From: GCA-2746795 sp963747345
Lineage (GTDB): Bacteria; Chloroflexota; Anaerolineae; Promineifilales; Promineifilaceae
Direction: 5' to 3'
Assembly (NCBI GenBank): GCA_963747345.1
Contig: CAVVFA010000009.1
Span: 310,001 to 374,000 of the forward strand
DNA: 64,000 nucleotides
Part shown: positions 23,631 to 31,128 of the stretch, piece by piece
Position numbering within the stretch: position 1 is the stretch's first letter
How the letters are laid out: every line of letters starts with the position of its first letter
Notes under the pieces: generated by a model
What the model saw: only the letters and a program-made list of their open reading frames with translations
Database searches by the model: none
What the model was told of the DNA's origin: nothing
Position numbers and translations under genes: made by a program

Positions 23631-25463
23631 ATGATGCCACATTCAATTTCAACCTCATCGTTCAAGCGAAACGGCCGTTTTCTCCTCCTATGCCTAACCC
23701 TGTGCCTGCTCATTTTAGCGGGCTGCCAGGAAAATGCGCCAGACAACATCCCCGCAGACGGGACGCCCGAATCATCCAGCCCGCTCGACGTGATTACCCA
23801 AATTGTGCGGCAGACGCGCGTGGTCACGCCCACCGCCACCCCGACGAATAAGCAAGACCCGATTGAGCTTGATATTGGCTATGTTGGCACGTTTCCAATT
23901 ATTGATCCGCAAACGGCCGTTGACCAAAACGGCATCAATCTCGTCGAAAACCTGTTCGTAGGGCTGACAAATTTCAACCACGTTACAAGTGAAGTCGAAC
24001 CAGAACTGGCAAAAAGCTGGTCGGCCAGTGAAGATGGGCGCGTGTGGACATTCAACCTGCGCGACGACATTTTTTGGCTGCAAATCCTGGGAACAGAACC
24101 GCAAAACCCTCAAATTTTGCGTCCCGTGGTGGCGGCGGATGTGGTAACGGCCGTTCACCGCACCTGTCAAAAAGAAACCAACACCCCCGATGCCTTTATC
24201 CTCTTCCTCATCATCGGCTGCGAGCAAGTTTACAATCTCGACGAAGTAACACCCGCCGATTTAGCGGCCATTGGCGTCAAAGCGATTGACGATACCACGT
24301 TGGAATTTAACCTCACTAAACCCGCCGGGTATTTTCTCACACTGACGACGCTGCCTTTAGTAACGGCCGTTCCCGGCGAATTGATTGAAGAATTTGAAGA
24401 AGAATGGACTTTGCCCGAAAATTTGGCAACCAGCGGCCCCTTCATGCTCACCTCCGGCAACCTATCAGAAACACGCACCGTCTTAAAAAAGAACCCCGGT
24501 TGGCCGCTGCCCAAAGGCGGCAACGCCGATTTCGTCAACATCTACTTCTTTGAAGACGAAGAAAGCATCACCGAACTGTGGGAGTCAAAAAATTTGGACA
24601 TTGGCCCCTTACCCACCGACATGGTAGAAGATTTCTTGCTCACTTCCCCCACCAAAGCGCGGTTGGTCACTGGGCAAACCGTGTTTTATCTCGGGTACAA
24701 TTTTAACAGCGGCATCTTCGGCGACCCCAAAGTGCGCCGTGCCTTTAGCGCCGCCATCGACCGAGAAGCCTTAGCCGAAGCCCTGTATGGCGGACGTGCC
24801 GTCGAAATGCGCCACCTTGCCCCACCAGGCGTCATTGGCGCACCAGGCATTGATGAAGTGGGCATGGGCTATGACCCTGATTTTGCACGCCTGCAATTAG
24901 TGGAAAGCGGTTACGCGAGCTGCCGGCTTATGCCGCCCATCCGCTTTATGACCAGTTCGCTCGATCTCTCCCTTCTGCAAGCTGAATTAGTGCGCGATAT
25001 GTGGGTCAAGGAACTGGATTGTTCGGAAGATCAAATTGTCATCGAGCAGGTGCAGTTTGGTACGTTGCTTGCCAATACCCGCGCTGGCATAGGTGAAACG
25101 AGACCCGATTTATGGGAATTAGGCTGGTCATCGTTTTACCCAGACCAACATAATTGGGTGACGGAACTGCTCCACTGCACAGAAAGCGAAAACAGGTCGG
25201 AACGAGAATGCAACAATATCGACGAACTCATGCGCCAAGCAGGCCAATCAATAAACCCAGATGAACGGTTGGCACTGTACCGGCGCATTGAAAATCTCTT
25301 ATTCTCAGACAGTGGCGAAACGCCGATGTCACCGCTTTACGTGCGCGGCCAATATCTAATGGAACATAATTGGGTGGACTATACCCCGGCTCATTTTGGC
25401 GGTGAACATTATGATACCTATGTCCTTGATGCCACGCTGAAAAAGCTGGAACGGAGCCGTTAA
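23631..25463 (+). CDS. Family-5 (OppA/DppA-like) substrate-binding lipoprotein
   Basis: About 610 residues. ATG at 23631 is chosen; TTG at 23619 just after GAAGGA is an alternative. After RNGRF the hydrophobic stretch LLLCLTLCLLILAGC is a lipobox. The mature N-terminus is Thr/Pro-rich. SBP_bac_5 motifs follow: LVENLFVGLTNFNHVTSEVEPELAKSW near the start, DGRVWTFNLRDDIFW, KVRRAFSAAIDREALAEALYGG, and a closing YRRIENLLF...PLYVRGQYL. It should bind peptides or related solutes outside the membrane. No permease or ATPase genes are nearby, so it is an orphan or its partners lie elsewhere. Only one base separates it from rsmG. Four palindrome copies lie in the gene. Confidence 0.87.
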   Translation: MMPHSISTSSFKRNGRFLLLCLTLCLLILAGCQENAPDNIPADGTPESSSPLDVITQIVRQTRVVTPTATPTNKQDPIELDIGYVGTFPIIDPQTAVDQNGINLVENLFVGLTNFNHVTSEVEPELAKSWSASEDGRVWTFNLRDDIFWLQILGTEPQNPQILRPVVAADVVTAVHRTCQKETNTPDAFILFLIIGCEQVYNLDEVTPADLAAIGVKAIDDTTLEFNLTKPAGYFLTLTTLPLVTAVPGELIEEFEEEWTLPENLATSGPFMLTSGNLSETRTVLKKNPGWPLPKGGNADFVNIYFFEDEESITELWESKNLDIGPLPTDMVEDFLLTSPTKARLVTGQTVFYLGYNFNSGIFGDPKVRRAFSAAIDREALAEALYGGRAVEMRHLAPPGVIGAPGIDEVGMGYDPDFARLQLVESGYASCRLMPPIRFMTSSLDLSLLQAELVRDMWVKELDCSEDQIVIEQVQFGTLLANTRAGIGETRPDLWELGWSSFYPDQHNWVTELLHCTESENRSERECNNIDELMRQAGQSINPDERLALYRRIENLLFSDSGETPMSPLYVRGQYLMEHNWVDYTPAHFGGEHYDTYVLDATLKKLERSR

Positions 25464-25464
25464 C

Positions 25465-26184
25465 ATGAACCTGGACCCGCAATTTCTAAATACGGCCTTA
25501 ACTGAATTCAATCTCACTTTAACTGGCGACCAGCAAGCACAATTTGCGGCTTATTTGGCGCTGCTCATGGATTGGAATGAACGGATGAATTTAACGGCCG
25601 TTCGTGACCCCCACGCCATTCAAATCCGCCATTTCCTCGATTCGCTCTCCTGTGCCAGGGTGACTGGTGATCTAAACGGCCGTTCGCTCATTGATGTCGG
25701 TACGGGCGCTGGATTTCCCGGACTGCCACTCAAAATTCTCTACCCAGAGTTGAGGCTAACCCTGGCCGATAGTGTTGCGAAAAAAACCACCTTTTTAGAA
25801 GCTGTTGTTGCGGAACTGGGATTAGAAAATGTGACTGTGGTGGCGGAACGCGCCGAAACCTTAGGGCAGCAGCCAGCCCATCGCGCCCACTACGATTGGG
25901 CAGTCGCTCGGGGCGTGGTGGAAATGCGAGCGTTGGCGGAATATCTGCTGCCATTGTGCAAAATTGGCGGTCATATGCTGGCTCAAAAAGGGGAAAGCGC
26001 GGAACGGGAGACGGCAAGCGCCCAACAAGCGTTCCAAACACTAGGCGGCGGCAACATAACCACAGAAGTCATCCAACTACCAGAAGTCGAAACGCCACAT
26101 TTTCTTGTTGTTGTTGAAAAAATAGGAGAAACGCCCGCTAGCTATCCACGTAAACCAGGGATGCCGGGAAAACGGCCGTTATAA
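25465..26184 (+). CDS. rsmG: 16S rRNA (guanine527-N7)-methyltransferase
   Basis: RsmG/GidB, 239 residues, which methylates N7 of G527 in 16S rRNA using S-adenosylmethionine. NLTAVRDPHAIQIRHFLDSL, then SLIDVGTGAGFPGLPLKI (the SAM motif I), LTLADSVAKKTTFLEAV and DWAVARGVVEMRALAEYLLPL are diagnostic. Loss of RsmG gives low-level streptomycin resistance in known bacteria. Its start is one base after the OppA-like stop. The gene ends in AACGGCCGTTA, read as KRPL, only about 5 bases before a heptad hairpin repeat that likely terminates the transcript. Confidence 0.93.
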   Translation: MNLDPQFLNTALTEFNLTLTGDQQAQFAAYLALLMDWNERMNLTAVRDPHAIQIRHFLDSLSCARVTGDLNGRSLIDVGTGAGFPGLPLKILYPELRLTLADSVAKKTTFLEAVVAELGLENVTVVAERAETLGQQPAHRAHYDWAVARGVVEMRALAEYLLPLCKIGGHMLAQKGESAERETASAQQAFQTLGGGNITTEVIQLPEVETPHFLVVVEKIGETPASYPRKPGMPGKRPL

Positions 26185-26189
26185 TTTAA

Positions 26190-26312
26190 GAAGCTGTCAA
26201 AAAATAAAACCGCAATTTATCAGAGATTGGAGATTAGAGATTGGAGATTGGAGATTAAAGCAGCACAATCTCCAATCTCTCCAAAACGCGGAGTTATTGT
26301 TTTACAAGTGCT
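26190..26312. repeat. Heptad hairpin repeat, copy 2 (inverted relative to 4216-4328)
   Basis: Begins AGAAGCTGTCAAAAAATAAAA and ends TTTTACAAGTGCT, with five heptads (GAGATTG/GAGATTA), the spacer AAAGCAGCACA and two or three complementary heptads. It differs from copy 1 mainly in heptad number and a TAT insertion. It sits between convergent rsmG and cyclase genes. A separate short palindrome AAACCTGCCAGGTTT follows near 26328. Confidence 0.85.
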
Positions 26313-26356
26313 AACTGTACGCCCCTAAAACCTGCCAGGTTTATGACCTACGCCGG

Positions 26357-28330
26357 TTAAGAACCACGTACAAGCTGCGGGCGTTCAATTTGTGTGCGAT
26401 AAATAATTTGTGGTGGGGAAATGCCTTTCAGTTTTACCGGGCCAGCCTGTTCCAGCGTAATAGACCCCACGAATTCAGGTGATTGTTCTAAGAGCGACTG
26501 ATGCACAGGCTGAGAAATGATAATCTGACCATCTTCCGCAATATCAACCAAGCGATGGGAGCGGTTCATCGGCTCGCCCACCATGCGGAAGCTCATGCGA
26601 GATTCTGCGCCCACATTGCCCATCACCACATCGCCCATGTCGAGACCAATGCCCAACCCCAATTCCGCACCAGACTGAGTAAACCAGTCCTGACGTAGCG
26701 AGTTAAACTCTTGTTGCATGGTAACGGCCGTTAACATCGCCCGGTGTGTCGCATCAGGTTGGTCAAATGGCACATTAAAGCCCACCAAAATCTCATCGCC
26801 CGTTAGCTCAAAGACCGTGCCGCCAAATTCTAAAGCAATATCCATCATGCGCGTAAAAAATTGGTTGAGCTGGTTAATCGCTTCATCCGGCTCAATTCGC
26901 ATGATCATACCACCCGTCCAATTACGCAAATCGGCAAACATCACCACCGCTTGCCGCCGTTCTCGCCGCAGCATCAGCCCCGGCTCATGAGACATGACGT
27001 GATCCACAATCCGCCGTCCCATATAACGGGAGAAGGTGTCTTTAAGCATCTCTTGCTCGCGCTTTTCTTCTGCCAACCGCAATTTTTCAACTTTCTTGAA
27101 TTCAGTCACATCCTGGATGACGGCCGCAAAGCCAACTTCTTGAATAGGGGAAATGCTCACATAGAGCGTTTTGCCATTTTCAAGACTGATTTCTTCAGGC
27201 GCATCCCGATCCGCGCTATTTTCAAAAATAGGTACGAGGACACTTAGTTGTGGCACAGCATAAATCGATCTGCCTTCAACTTGAACGGCCGTTATCCCAA
27301 ACAGTTGTTCCGCCGCATCATTAAAAATCGTGACCTTCAGAGACTCATCCGTTGTCACAATTGCATCCGTAGACTGTGACAAAATGGCATTAAGTTTACG
27401 CCGTTCCTCGCTAATTTCCGTGAAATAGTTAGCACTTTCCAACGCCGAGGCCACCGATGTGCCAATCGTCTCTAAAAGCGAAAGGTGCTCTTCATTGAAG
27501 TAACCTATATTAGGATGGTTGAGAATCATGACCCCTACAACCCGCTTTGGACTAACCAACGGCACGCCAACGGCCGTTCCCTGTTCTGTGGGGTCATCTG
27601 GCAGCGTTACCCAGCGATCATCTTGCGTTACATCCTTGATAATATCGCCGCGACGATTCCTCAGCAGCCAGCCTCCCAAACCTTTGCTCATCACTTCATC
27701 GGTAACACGGTCGCTAATTTCCACTTGAGAGCCAGCCCGCACCAGGAATTTATGATTCACTTCTCCAGCTTCGTTGAGCAGCATAATATTGCCCTTCGTC
27801 GCCCCAATCGCCTTTTGCGTCTTATCGATAATCGTCGCCATCAACACATTCAGATCCAATTCAGCACTGATAGCATGGCTAATATCATAGAGCAAACCCA
27901 AACGATTACGCTCTTCTTCCAACCCAACTCGCGCCTGTTTCAGCCGAATCAAGGTGCGCACACGCACCAACAACTCTTCCCGATTGTGTGGTCTGGAGAG
28001 GAATTCATCAGCGCCTGCTTCAATTCCTTCAATCCGGTGTTTGATTTCGCGCAGCGCCGTCACCATAATCACCGGAATCAGGTGAGTGGCGGGTTCTTGC
28101 TTCAACAGCTTACACACCTCAAAGCCATTAATATCGGGCATCATCACATCCAGCAAAATAATGTCAGGATCAGACGCCTGCGCCATTTGCAGCCCTTCCT
28201 CACCATTGCGTGCCTGAATAATCATATACCCTTCCATCCCCAGTTGGGAAGTGAGAAGCAGACGATTTTCTGGGCTGTCGTCAATAACAAGAACCAAATT
28301 TTGGCTGGCATTTTGCTTGTGGGAATTCAT
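26357..28330 (-). CDS. REC-GAF-PAS-class III nucleotidyl cyclase
   Basis: 657 residues (ATG 28330; the GTG just before is alternative). REC: LVLVIDDSPENRLLLTSQL, phospho-Asp in IILLDVMMPDINGFEV. GAF: DLNVLMATIIDKTQKAIGATKGNIMLL. PAS: LSQSTDAIVTTDESLKVTIFN. The class III cyclase has metal-binding Asp in VVMFADLRNWTG and in ELTGDEILVGF. The transition-state Asn/Arg pair lies in MNRSHRL. The base-recognition Lys of adenylyl cyclases is Glu here (F-E-L-T-G-D), as in guanylyl cyclases, and the partner Asp position is Arg, so GTP or an unusual substrate is possible. It is probably phosphorylation- and ligand-controlled. It is downstream of recF on the same strand. Confidence 0.88.
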   Translation of the reverse strand: MNSHKQNASQNLVLVIDDSPENRLLLTSQLGMEGYMIIQARNGEEGLQMAQASDPDIILLDVMMPDINGFEVCKLLKQEPATHLIPVIMVTALREIKHRIEGIEAGADEFLSRPHNREELLVRVRTLIRLKQARVGLEEERNRLGLLYDISHAISAELDLNVLMATIIDKTQKAIGATKGNIMLLNEAGEVNHKFLVRAGSQVEISDRVTDEVMSKGLGGWLLRNRRGDIIKDVTQDDRWVTLPDDPTEQGTAVGVPLVSPKRVVGVMILNHPNIGYFNEEHLSLLETIGTSVASALESANYFTEISEERRKLNAILSQSTDAIVTTDESLKVTIFNDAAEQLFGITAVQVEGRSIYAVPQLSVLVPIFENSADRDAPEEISLENGKTLYVSISPIQEVGFAAVIQDVTEFKKVEKLRLAEEKREQEMLKDTFSRYMGRRIVDHVMSHEPGLMLRRERRQAVVMFADLRNWTGGMIMRIEPDEAINQLNQFFTRMMDIALEFGGTVFELTGDEILVGFNVPFDQPDATHRAMLTAVTMQQEFNSLRQDWFTQSGAELGLGIGLDMGDVVMGNVGAESRMSFRMVGEPMNRSHRLVDIAEDGQIIISQPVHQSLLEQSPEFVGSITLEQAGPVKLKGISPPQIIYRTQIERPQLVRGS

Positions 28331-28368
28331 CACGAAGCGTCCCTCTTTACTTTGAACTCGAATATGAT

Positions 28369-29619
28369 TTAACTAAATCCAATCTGACCGGTATCCAATT
28401 GTACACGACCCTTTTCAACAAGGAAACTACTAGAATTTCGCAAAAAGTCACGGCTAAACATGGCGGGGTCTGTCGCTGTTAATAATGCCTGATTGGCCTC
28501 TTTCACGTAATCCAACAATAAGGCGCGGCGTTGGGCATCTAACTCAGCCACGACTTCATCCAGCAATAGGATGGGCACTTCGCCGGTCTGCCGGGTCATC
28601 CATTTAATTTCAGCCATTTTCAAGGCCAGAATAGCCGTCCGCTGCTGCCCACGAGACCCATAACTGCTCAGGGAACGGCCGTTTAGCAAAAACTGCCAAT
28701 CATCCCGGTGTGGCCCCACACTGGTCGCGCCACGCGCAATATCGGCGCTCAACGACTGCTCAATCGCTTCCGCAAACCGTGCCGCTACAGCCGCTTCATC
28801 TTGAAAATGAGCGTGCCACCAGGCAGTCCATTCCTTAACGTCTGCATCATCCCCATTGTTCCCTGGCTTACTGCGCCACAATCCGGGCAGATAGTTGAAA
28901 CGTATCGTTTCCGCCCCTTCCGTCAACGCTTCATAATGAATCTGATGCACCTCTCGCGCTAACTCATCCACAAACTTGGTCCGGCGCATTAAAATCTGGC
29001 TGCCCAACTGCACCAGTTTCTCCGTGTAAATCGGAATCATTTCGCGGGAACCTAGCCCCTCAGCCACCTGTCGCAAAAGCGCATTTCGCTGCTCCAACAC
29101 CTTGTTGTAATTAGAAAGCGTCCGGCAGTAAACGCCATCAACCTGGCACAAGGTAATATCCAAATAGCGCCGCCGTTGACGCGGCGCACCGGTAATCAAT
29201 TGCACATCTTCCGGCAAAAACAAAACCGTGCGCACATGACCCAGCAAATCCATCAGACGGACTTTTCGTTTATCAACCAAAGCTTCCCGCCGAAAACTGC
29301 CGCGTCCATTGCTCACCGACTGGCTGCGTTCATAAATCAAACGCATCTCAATGGTTTTTACACCCTGATTCGTTGCCACGTGAGCAACCAATCGACCCAC
29401 GATCACAGGCTCATCTGTCTGCATGGCAACCCAGTTGATCATCTGCTGATCCTGGTCAGCATGAGGTGATTTAGTCGTTGCCAGATAATAAACCGCTTCT
29501 AGCAAGTTGGTCTTTCCCTGCGCGTTATTCCCATGAATCAAAATGGGGCCAGTAGGAAAATCTAGCTCTAAACGGCCGTAATTGCGGAAATTCGTCAAAG
29601 ATAATCGAGTAATATGCAT
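28369..29619 (-). CDS. recF: DNA replication and repair protein RecF
   Basis: 416 residues. An SMC-like ATPase that helps load RecA at gapped DNA. The start ATG gives MHITRLSLTNFRNYGRLELDF. Walker A is HGNNAQGKTNLLEAVYYLAT. FLPEDVQLITGAPRQRRRYLD and the ABC-like signature SYGSRGQQRTAILALKMAE are present. Walker B is VPILLLDEVVAELDAQRR, and a D-loop follows. The length is slightly above average because of an insertion before the signature (a KEWTAWWHAHFQDEAAV region). No dnaA, dnaN or gyrB is adjacent, unlike the classical order. No strong ribosome-binding site is seen. Confidence 0.93.
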   Translation of the reverse strand: MHITRLSLTNFRNYGRLELDFPTGPILIHGNNAQGKTNLLEAVYYLATTKSPHADQDQQMINWVAMQTDEPVIVGRLVAHVATNQGVKTIEMRLIYERSQSVSNGRGSFRREALVDKRKVRLMDLLGHVRTVLFLPEDVQLITGAPRQRRRYLDITLCQVDGVYCRTLSNYNKVLEQRNALLRQVAEGLGSREMIPIYTEKLVQLGSQILMRRTKFVDELAREVHQIHYEALTEGAETIRFNYLPGLWRSKPGNNGDDADVKEWTAWWHAHFQDEAAVAARFAEAIEQSLSADIARGATSVGPHRDDWQFLLNGRSLSSYGSRGQQRTAILALKMAEIKWMTRQTGEVPILLLDEVVAELDAQRRALLLDYVKEANQALLTATDPAMFSRDFLRNSSSFLVEKGRVQLDTGQIGFS

Positions 29620-29696
29620 GGGCAATACAAAATGAAATAGTTTTTATGACAGCAAGACAATTCTAACATAAGCAAAAAAAGTGTCATCACCGTTAA

Positions 29697-29960
29697 TAAA
29701 TCACCAGCAGTTCTCAATCTGGCGTTTAAAACCGCTGTAACCATTACGAAGTCGGCCTTCGCCGACTGGAAACAACTTCTTTTTAGTCCGCGAAGGCGGA
29801 CTTTGTATACGACTTTGTCGTGGTAGGTGCAGATTTATCTGCTGTTTCAAATCTAAATTGAGAATTGCTGATAAATCACACACCGTCTAAACCACTGGAG
29901 TCTGGCGAATTTCATACTCCGCTCTGGTACGCGGGGCGATTTTGAAAATCGCCTTACTCT
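29697..29960. repeat. Large multi-hairpin intergenic element
   Basis: Fills most of the 490-bp recF-sppA gap. An outer pair, AGCAGTTCTCAAT (29707-29719) / ATTGAGAATTGCT (29857-29869), encloses AGTCGGC-CTTC-GCCGACT (29750-29767), AGTCCGC-GAAG-GCGGACT (29785-29802), ACGAC-TTT-GTCGT (29809-29821) and GCAGAT-TT-ATCTGC (29829-29842). A further GGCGATTTT-G-AAAATCGCC lies at 29935-29953. Such hairpin strings are typical of RAYT-associated REP arrays. Confidence 0.75.
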
Positions 29961-30116
29961 GGAAAATTCAAAAAACACCAGTGTCCAGTAAGCCATTATA
30001 ATGCAGTGCGTCAAGGCCAGGGCGAAGTCAAACCAAGTGGTTTTAAGTTGCGACCCAATTGCCTCCATGTTATCCTATCCAAGTGTACAAAAAGCTCAAG
30101 CCAAAAGGTGATACTT

Positions 30117-30992
30117 ATGTCTGAAACAGACAATCTCAACCGTTCTCCTCTCCGCCTCATTCTGGTATTTTTGCTGGTCATTATTGTGCCGCTTGCCATC
30201 GGGTTGTATGCGGCGCCGCGCCTTGTGCCGAAGCCCCAAATCGGCATATTGCGGCTCAACTATGAAATTGGGGCAGAAACTGCCTACATCACCACCGAAC
30301 AAATGGCCTATGCCCGCAATGATCCGGCTATCAAAGCCGTTGTCATGATCATCAACAGTCCGGGTGGCTCGGCCGCCTACAGCGAAGAGTTGTTTCTCGA
30401 TGTGCTGCGCACTCGTGAGCAATTACCCGTCGTGGCTTCTGTTGACTTGCTCGCAGCCAGTGGGGCTTATTACACGGCCGTTGCCGCTGACGAAATTTAT
30501 GCCAAACCAACCTCAAACGTGGGGAGTGTCGGCGTTATTTCCTTTTTACCGGGGGATGTCTTTCTTGAAGAAGATTTGCTCACCACGGGGCCATACAAAG
30601 CATTTGGCGGCACACGGGATGGCTCTGTGCGGCAAATTGAACGCGCAAAACTGGCCTTTTTGGAAGCCGTCAAAGTTGGCCGTGGTGACAATCTTAACAT
30701 CGACCTGGATGTGCTTTCCCGCGCCGAAGTTTATACCGGCGTGCAGGCGTATGATTTTGGCATGATCGACGGTATAAAAGCGAATGAAGCGGTGATTGAT
30801 CGGGCGGCCGAATTGGCTGGTATTTCAAGCTATGAGGTGGTGGAGTTGTTTCCGCTCACATTTGACGATCAGTCGGAACTGCCATTTTTTGACTATCAGC
30901 CAGAACCGATTGATGCCGAACGGTTATGGGCTCATCCTTCTAATTTAGCGCCCGGTATCTATTATCGGTATATCGATACGCCATCCAATTAG
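30117..30992 (+). CDS. sppA: S49 signal peptide peptidase-like protease
   Basis: 291 residues, anchored by one N-terminal TM (LRLILVFLLVIIVPLAIGLY). The ATG at 30117 with AAAAGGTG upstream is chosen over a 5' extension that starts inside spacer DNA. The crotonase-like protease fold shows VVMIINSPGGSAAYSEELF and the nucleophile Ser in ASVDLLAASGAYYTAVAADEIYA. SNVGSVGVIS follows. It should degrade cleaved signal peptides or membrane proteins at the outer membrane face. It is a short form with one protease repeat. The stop codon lies in the left end of a 115-nt MITE-like element. Confidence 0.88.
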   Translation: MSETDNLNRSPLRLILVFLLVIIVPLAIGLYAAPRLVPKPQIGILRLNYEIGAETAYITTEQMAYARNDPAIKAVVMIINSPGGSAAYSEELFLDVLRTREQLPVVASVDLLAASGAYYTAVAADEIYAKPTSNVGSVGVISFLPGDVFLEEDLLTTGPYKAFGGTRDGSVRQIERAKLAFLEAVKVGRGDNLNIDLDVLSRAEVYTGVQAYDFGMIDGIKANEAVIDRAAELAGISSYEVVELFPLTFDDQSELPFFDYQPEPIDAERLWAHPSNLAPGIYYRYIDTPSN

Positions 30993-31103
30993 GTAAAAGC
31001 GGGAAAGTTTTTGAAAATAAAATTGTGCAAAACCCGCTTTTCCTTGAAGGAAACCACAATTTTGCGTGTTGGTAATTTTAAGAACTTTTTGTGGTTTACC
31101 TAA
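30989..31103. repeat. Two-armed 115-nt MITE-like element, copy 1
   Basis: The ends are TTAGGTAAA...TTTACCTAA. The left arm AGGTAAAAGCGGG pairs with CCCGCTTTTCCT; the right arm AGGAAACCACAA pairs with TTGTGGTTTACCT. The reverse complement of 47321-47435 is the same length and nearly the same sequence in the arms. It starts within the sppA stop codon. Confidence 0.85.
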
Positions 31104-31128
31104 CAAAGACCGATCAGGATAATTCTTT

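Noticed and set aside
30006..30116. N-terminal extension of sppA
   Set aside because: It reads through spacer DNA with no hydrophobic signal; the ATG at 30117 has the ribosome site and the TM segment.
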